The notes under the pieces are model-generated. The model did no database searches. It was given only the letters and a program-made list of their open reading frames with translations, and was not told where the DNA came from. A stretch of DNA of 5,843 bases from Acidobacteriaceae bacterium (GTDB lineage: Bacteria > Acidobacteriota > Terriglobia > Terriglobales > Acidobacteriaceae), in the NCBI GenBank assembly GCA_003135495.1, contig PLBX01000460.1, positions 309 through 6,151 of the forward strand, in the 5' to 3' direction. Made by a program: the position numbers and the translations under genes. The first letter of the stretch is position 1. Each line of letters opens with the position of its first letter. Below, piece by piece: positions 1 to 3,749 of the stretch.

Positions 1-1
1 C

Positions 2-631
2 GGTAAAGAAAGTGAATTCGTGCATGGATTGCGCGTCACCGACGCCGAAACGCGCGACGTGGCTTTGATGGTCCTGGCGGGGATCGTGAATAAGAGTCTG
101 GTGGCGGCGATTGCGGCCGCGGGGCAGCCGGCGATTGGCCTGTGTGGCGGCGATGGCGGAGTTTTTCGCGTACGCAAGAAGCAGGATGCGGAATATGATT
201 TGGGATTTGTCGGCGAAATTTGTTTTTCTGAGCCGCGATGGCTCAAAGCAATCTGGGCGGAGGGCGGAATTCCTGTGCTGTCATCGGTGGCGCTTGGCGG
301 CGATGGGCAATACTACAACGTGAATGCGGACCAGATGGCTGCTGCGTGCGCCATAGCATGCGAGGCTGACGCGCTGATTTTTCTTACCGACGTGGCCGGC
401 GTGAAGCAAGCGGACGGTTCGGTGATGGCGCGGTTAGACACGAAACAAGCGGCCGGACTCATTGTCGACTCCGTGGTGAGCGGCGGCATGATGCCCAAGC
501 TGGAAGCCTGCACGCAAGCCTTGAAATCGGGCGTGGGACGCGTGCGCATATTGCCGGCATCGGAGGTCGAAGTATTGCCGTTGTTTTATTTCACCAAGAT
601 CGAATGCGGCACAGAGGTGCTAAGGGCATGA
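2..631 (+). CDS. argB: Acetylglutamate kinase ArgB, 5'-truncated by window edge
   Basis: Phosphorylates N-acetyl-L-glutamate with ATP, the second step of arginine synthesis, in the cytoplasm. The frame is open to the left edge, so the first in-frame GTG (20-22) is an internal Val, not a start. 209 residues are visible; by alignment from memory with E. coli ArgB (258 aa), roughly 55 or more N-terminal residues, including the Gly-rich loop with the first catalytic Lys, are missing. Visible family marks: HGLRVTDAET (Arg at visible residue 11, acetylglutamate binding), DLGFVGE, the YNVNADQ block (Asp at visible residue 110, catalytic) and GGMMPKLEA (Lys at visible residue 166, catalytic). The C-terminus ends FTKIECGTEVLRA, keeping the FT...GT pattern of the family. 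Whether it is feedback-inhibited by arginine cannot be decided without the N-terminal helix. The stop overlaps the argD start (ATGA). Confidence 0.95.
   Translation, partial: GKESEFVHGLRVTDAETRDVALMVLAGIVNKSLVAAIAAAGQPAIGLCGGDGGVFRVRKKQDAEYDLGFVGEICFSEPRWLKAIWAEGGIPVLSSVALGGDGQYYNVNADQMAAACAIACEADALIFLTDVAGVKQADGSVMARLDTKQAAGLIVDSVVSGGMMPKLEACTQALKSGVGRVRILPASEVEVLPLFYFTKIECGTEVLRA
613..631 (+). promoter_or_regulatory. argD ribosome binding site and argB/argD ATGA overlap
   Basis: AGAGG at 613-617 lies 10 bases before the ATG at 628. The argB TGA (629-631) overlaps that ATG as ATGA, the usual arrangement for termination-reinitiation coupling. This favours 628 over the upstream in-frame ATG at 604 and the downstream ATG at 652. 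A closer TAAGGG (621-626) has only one base of spacing and is a less likely binding site. Confidence 0.7.
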
Positions 632-1920
632 GTCTTGCTTCTGTTTCTCGCATGGAAGCGAAGCTTTTGCTTCCGACCTACGAACGCCAGCCCATTCTTT
701 TTGTGCGGGGGCGGGGCGTATATCTTTGGGATTCCGAGGGCAAGCGCTATCTCGATTTTTTGAGTGGAATCGGAGTGAATGCGCTGGGCCACAATCATCC
801 TGCGATTCAAGCGACGATCAAACGGCAGGCTGGGCGGCTGATTCATATTTCGAATCTTTTTTTTCATGAGTATCAAGCGGAGCTGGCGCGGTTGTTGACG
901 GAGATCTCCGGACTCGACCGAGCGTTTTTTTGCAACAGCGGCACCGAGGCATGGGAGGGCGCGCTGAAACTCGCGCGCGCTTTTGCGCAGGCAAATAATA
1001 ACTTTGCGAAGGCAAACAATGGGAGTAAGCCGAAGACGCGCATTCTGGCCATGGACAACTCTTTTCACGGACGAACCTTTGGCGCGCTGGCTACTACGGG
1101 GCAGCCGAAATATCGAGCGCCGTTTGTTCCGCTTTTGCCGGGCGTGGACTTTGTAAAATTCAACGATGTTGAGGATCTGAAACGCAAATTTGATTCCAGC
1201 GTTTGCGCTGTGTGCATTGAAACGATTCAGGGCGAGGGTGGGATTTGTCCGGTTAATCCAGAATTTCTGGAACTGGCATCGCGGTTAACGAAAGAGAGTG
1301 GCGCGTTGCTGGTGCTCGATGAGATTCAATGCGGTCTTGGCCGCACGGGGCGCCACTTTGCGTACCAGCACTACGGTGTGCTGCCCGACGTGGTGACGGT
1401 CGCCAAACCGCTGGCTTGCGGATTGCCGCTGGGCGCGATTCTCACTACCGAGCGCGTTGCTTCATGTTTTCATCCGGGGATGCATGGAACGACTTTCGGC
1501 GGAGGCCCGCTGGCGTGCGCGGTGGCCATTGAGTTTCTACGTGAAGAAAAGAAATTGCTGAAGCACGTTCGGATTGTGGGCGAATATTTTCAGGCGGCGC
1601 TGCGAGAGCTCGACAAGAAACACAAGTCGATTCAGGAGGTCCGCGGAGCCGGATTGATGCTGGCTGTCGAATTGGACTCTGCTGAACTGGCGAAGGCGGT
1701 GGCCAAGCAACTGCTGCAGAAAGGCATCATCATCAACCGCACGCACGAAACCGTGCTGCGCTTTCTACCGCCCTATATCATTCAGAAGAAGCACGTGGAT
1801 CAGATGATCCAGGCCCTGGACGCGGCTTTGCGGGACAATGCAGAATCAACGAAAACAGCAACAGCGGAAAAAGAAAGCACCGGTTCGAAGCGACGCAGGG
1901 CAGTCCATGCGCACGCGTGA
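628..1920 (+). CDS. argD: Acetylornithine aminotransferase ArgD (class III PLP aminotransferase)
   Basis: Converts N-acetylglutamate 5-semialdehyde plus glutamate to N-acetylornithine plus 2-oxoglutarate; cytoplasmic, PLP-dependent. The 430-residue protein is longer than E. coli ArgD (406). Visible marks in order: the N-terminal YLWDSEGKRYLDFLSGIGV block with ALGHNHPAI, NSGTEA (Asn103-Ala108, PLP-phosphate contact), FHGRTFGAL, IQGEGG, VLDEIQCGLGRTG (Asp231 binds the PLP ring nitrogen), VAKPLACGLPLGA with the Schiff-base Lys260, and HGTTFGGGPLACA. Two oddities account for the extra length. One is a 7-residue tandem duplication at residues 119-132 between the KLAR helix and the FHGRT motif. The other is a polar, basic 27-residue tail (404-430) beyond the normal end of the fold, encoded across the start of the next gene. 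Start at 628 is chosen from the ATGA overlap with argB and the AGAGG site. Other class III activities (ornithine or GABA aminotransferase) are possible in principle, but the arg neighbours make ArgD by far the best call. Confidence 0.95.
   Translation: MSLASVSRMEAKLLLPTYERQPILFVRGRGVYLWDSEGKRYLDFLSGIGVNALGHNHPAIQATIKRQAGRLIHISNLFFHEYQAELARLLTEISGLDRAFFCNSGTEAWEGALKLARAFAQANNNFAKANNGSKPKTRILAMDNSFHGRTFGALATTGQPKYRAPFVPLLPGVDFVKFNDVEDLKRKFDSSVCAVCIETIQGEGGICPVNPEFLELASRLTKESGALLVLDEIQCGLGRTGRHFAYQHYGVLPDVVTVAKPLACGLPLGAILTTERVASCFHPGMHGTTFGGGPLACAVAIEFLREEKKLLKHVRIVGEYFQAALRELDKKHKSIQEVRGAGLMLAVELDSAELAKAVAKQLLQKGIIINRTHETVLRFLPPYIIQKKHVDQMIQALDAALRDNAESTKTATAEKESTGSKRRRAVHAHA
982..1023 (+). 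repeat. 21-base in-frame tandem duplication inside argD
   Basis: Two adjacent 21-base units (982-1002 and 1003-1023) match at 16 of their first 18 bases and diverge in the last codon. They encode FAQANNN and FAKANNG, residues 119-125 and 126-132 of ArgD. The segment between KLAR and the FHGRT motif is about 8 residues longer than in E. coli ArgD as recalled, which agrees with one unit being an insertion. The Asn/Ala-rich composition suggests a surface loop or helix extension. Confidence 0.75.
1897..1920 (+). promoter_or_regulatory. argA ribosome binding site within the end of argD
   Basis: AGGG at 1897-1900 (within GCAGGGC) precedes the ATG at 1907 by 6 bases. The start lies 14 bases inside argD, whose TGA is at 1918-1920. 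The spacing and the start of family-like sequence (MRTREAVLPDAEQIHAL) both support 1907 over the earlier in-frame ATG at 1838, which would add 23 residues of low-complexity basic sequence. Confidence 0.6.
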
Positions 1921-2413
1921 AGCCGTGCTTCCCGATGCGGAGCAGATTCACGCTCTTATTTCGGCTTACTCCGGCGATGGCACTTTGCTGCCGCGAACGC
2001 TGGCGGAGATCTGCGAGAATGTGCGCGACTTTATCGTGCTGGAGCACAACGAACGCATCATCGGATGCGGCGCGCTTCATCTTTACGGCGTGCATCTTGC
2101 GGAAATTCGGTCGATCACCGTTGATCCTTCCAGCCAGAGCTGCGGCGGCGGGAAGCGATTGGTGAAGGCTCTATTGGCGCAGGCAGAAAAGCACAAAGTG
2201 ACTTGCGTCTGCCTGTTTACTCGTATTCCGGAATTTTTTTCGCGCATGGGATTTACTACGGCTAACCATCAGGATCTTCCTGACAAGATTCATAAAGATT
2301 GTTATCAATGCCCGCGGCTGTATCGCTGCGACGAGATCGCGATGATTCGTGGAACTCCGCCAGCTTTTGCAATTTTGCCGCCGCCAAAAAACTGGTTGAA
2401 GATTCAAGCATGA
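1907..2413 (+). CDS. argA: Short GNAT-type N-acetylglutamate synthase (ArgA-like N-acetyltransferase)
   Basis: Predicted to acetylate glutamate with acetyl-CoA, the entry step of arginine synthesis; cytoplasmic. The 168-residue protein is a single GNAT domain without the kinase-like domain of E. coli ArgA. Its size is close to the short stand-alone synthase Rv2747 of Mycobacterium tuberculosis (174 aa). Marks: MRTREAVLPDAEQIHALI at the N-terminus, GDGTLLPRTLAEICENVRDFIV, IIGCGALHLYGVHLAEIRSITVDP (strand leading to the acetyl-CoA loop), then Q77-SC-G80-G-G82 fitting the Q/R-x-x-G-x-G/A acetyl-CoA motif. The loop reads QSCGGG where QGRGIG is more typical. FFSRMGF is the usual C-terminal GNAT segment. 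A Cys cluster follows, KDCYQCPRLYRCDEIAM (Cys132, Cys135, Cys141; C-x2-C-x5-C), resembling this synthase subfamily. It overlaps argD by 14 bases and argJ by 4. The substrate is inferred from subfamily resemblance and operon position; another amino-acid acetyltransferase role is less likely. Confidence 0.85.
   Translation: MRTREAVLPDAEQIHALISAYSGDGTLLPRTLAEICENVRDFIVLEHNERIIGCGALHLYGVHLAEIRSITVDPSSQSCGGGKRLVKALLAQAEKHKVTCVCLFTRIPEFFSRMGFTTANHQDLPDKIHKDCYQCPRLYRCDEIAMIRGTPPAFAILPPPKNWLKIQA
2398..2413 (+). promoter_or_regulatory. argA/argJ ATGA overlap with weak ribosome binding site
   Basis: The argA stop TGA (2411-2413) overlaps the argJ ATG (2410-2412). Only a weak GAAG (2398-2401, 8 bases upstream) is visible, so argJ translation probably depends on reinitiation by ribosomes that finish argA. 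An in-frame ATG at 2299 would lengthen ArgJ by 37 residues with no family resemblance and is rejected. Confidence 0.55.
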
Positions 2414-3627
2414 GTTTATTGCGACGGTCTCCCGAGAAAATTCGTTTGCCGAAGGGATTTTCTTTTTCGGCGGTGACGGCTGGAATTAAAGTCAGCGGAC
2501 GTCCAGATCTTGCGTTGGCAGAGGCCACGGATGGCGCGACGGCTGCGGCTTTGTTCACTACGAACCGGGTCGTGGCGGCTCCCGTGGAAGTTGGCCGGAC
2601 GGCTTTGCTTTCGAGTGGCGGGCGCATTCGTGCGGTTATCGTGAACTCCGGCAATGCCAATTGCGCGACGGGTCGCGAAGGGATTCGAGCGTGCGAACGA
2701 GTTTGCAACGACGCTGGAAAATTGTTTGGAGTGACGTCGGCTGAAGTTTTTCCTTCGTCGACCGGCATTATTGGAGTTCGATTCCCGGCAGACAAAATTT
2801 GCGCGAAGTTGCCGGAATTGATTTCGGCGCGATTAGCCAGTGAACATGGAGTTCTCGCCTTCGCTCACGCGATCATGACAACTGACACGCGGCCGAAGAT
2901 TGCTTCGATGCGATTTCATGCGGGCTCGAAGCAGGTCACGATATTGGGCATTGCCAAGGGCGCGGGCATGATTCATCCGCAAATGGCGACCATGCTGGTG
3001 TACTTGTTCACCGATATAGGTGCGAGTTCGAGAGAGCTGCAGCCGGTGCTGCGCGGCGCTTGTGAAGATTCTCTCAACAGCATGTCGATTGATGGCGACA
3101 CCTCGACGAATGACACGGCTTTGCTGCTGGCCAGCGGAGCGAGTGGAGTTCGATTAAAAGATGCGGGCACGAGTAAGAAATTTGCGTCCGCTCTGGGTGC
3201 AGTGTGCCAGTCTCTTGCTGAGCAAATTATTAGCGATGGCGAAGGCGTTCAGCACGTGGTCCGGCTATTTGTCGAAGAGGCGCGAAGCAAGGAAGAAGCG
3301 TTGCAGGTGGCGCGCACGATCGCTCATTCGATGCTGGTGAAAACGGCGTGGGCGGGCGCCGATCCTAATTGGGGGCGCATTCTTGCGGCGGTGGGGAGAA
3401 GCGGGGTGCCAGTTGATCCGTCGCGCGTGCAGATATTTATTGGCAGTCAGAAAGTATGCCAGAACGGAGCGGGATGCGCATTCAACGAAAAGCGAGCGCA
3501 TCGGACTTTAGCAAAACCGGAGTGCGATATACGCGTCCGATTGGGACGCGGGCGGCAGGCGGTGCGATTTCTAACTACTGATCTCACGGCGGAGTATGTG
3601 CGGATTAATGCGGATTACTCGACTTAG
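2410..3627 (+). CDS. argJ: Glutamate N-acetyltransferase / ornithine acetyltransferase ArgJ
   Basis: Transfers the acetyl group from N-acetylornithine to glutamate, releasing ornithine and regenerating N-acetylglutamate; some members also use acetyl-CoA. The 405-residue precursor has the family's normal length. It is expected to cleave itself between Ala193 and Thr194 in KGAGMIHPQMATML, giving an alpha chain (1-193) and a beta chain (194-405) whose new N-terminal Thr194 is the nucleophile. Other marks: LPKGFSFSAVTAGIK at the start, ALFTTNRVVAAPV, VNSGNAN, SSTGIIGV with Thr118-Gly119 as the oxyanion-hole pair, IMTTDT (from residue 156), DGDTSTNDT, SDGEG (Glu278), DPNWGRILAAVG (Asp318) and the characteristic YVRINADYST C-terminus. 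All expected landmarks are intact. It is the last gene of the visible operon and faces a convergent receptor gene. Whether it is monofunctional (acetylornithine only) or bifunctional cannot be read from these motifs. Confidence 0.97.
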   Translation: MSLLRRSPEKIRLPKGFSFSAVTAGIKVSGRPDLALAEATDGATAAALFTTNRVVAAPVEVGRTALLSSGGRIRAVIVNSGNANCATGREGIRACERVCNDAGKLFGVTSAEVFPSSTGIIGVRFPADKICAKLPELISARLASEHGVLAFAHAIMTTDTRPKIASMRFHAGSKQVTILGIAKGAGMIHPQMATMLVYLFTDIGASSRELQPVLRGACEDSLNSMSIDGDTSTNDTALLLASGASGVRLKDAGTSKKFASALGAVCQSLAEQIISDGEGVQHVVRLFVEEARSKEEALQVARTIAHSMLVKTAWAGADPNWGRILAAVGRSGVPVDPSRVQIFIGSQKVCQNGAGCAFNEKRAHRTLAKPECDIRVRLGRGRQAVRFLTTDLTAEYVRINADYST

Positions 3628-3639
3628 TGCATGAACGCC

Positions 3640-3719
3640 CCGCGATTTGCCTTGGTGCTTTGTTACGAGCATAACCACAGGGGGCACAGGGGAACAGGGG
3701 ATCACAGGGCAAAGCGCGG
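3640..3719. repeat. Imperfect long inverted repeat between convergent genes (possible 3'-end structure or dispersed element)
   Basis: The 122-base spacer 3628-3749 between argJ and the receptor gene holds no gene. Its main feature is an inverted repeat: CCGCGATTTGCCT (3640-3652) against GGGCAAAGCGCGG (3707-3719), giving 11 Watson-Crick pairs, one G-U and one mismatch. Pairing continues inward with TGTG-like 3653-3657 against CACA 3703-3706, with one bulged G, for about 16 pairs in total. The loop is about 45 bases, contains a small GTTA/TAAC hairpin (3662-3675), and then the G-rich repeats. No T-run follows on either strand, so it is not a standard intrinsic terminator, though its place between converging genes suits a bidirectional 3'-end structure. 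Confidence 0.6.
3677..3709 (+). repeat. Four ACAGGG(G) units forming a G-quadruplex motif
   Basis: ACAGGG-type units begin at 3677, 3686, 3694 and 3704 (spacing 9, 8 and 10). Their G-runs, 3680-3684 (5 G), 3689-3692 (4 G), 3697-3700 (4 G) and 3707-3709 (3 G), are separated by loops of 4, 4 and 6 bases, satisfying G3+N1-7 four times on the + strand. It would be G-rich in argJ read-through RNA and C-rich in receptor-gene RNA. It sits in the loop of the surrounding inverted repeat, and its last G-run is also part of the stem, so the two folds compete. Confidence 0.7.
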
Positions 3720-3749
3720 TGGATCCCAGTAGGCGTAGTGCGTACTTGT

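Noticed and set aside
20..22. GTG as a start of argB
   Set aside because: Upstream codons continue in frame to the edge, and the protein would begin just before the conserved HGLRVT motif, losing the nucleotide-binding loop.
586..1068. 160-residue reading frame on the - strand across argB/argD
   Set aside because: It lies antisense to the highly conserved argD coding frame and shows no family resemblance; open only because of codon bias.
2262..2795. 177-residue reading frame on the - strand opposite argA/argJ
   Set aside because: Antisense shadow of conserved ArgA and ArgJ motifs, with no domain features of its own.
3640..3719. Rho-independent terminator
   Set aside because: The stem is imperfect, the loop is about 45 bases, and no T-run follows on either strand; kept only as an inverted repeat.
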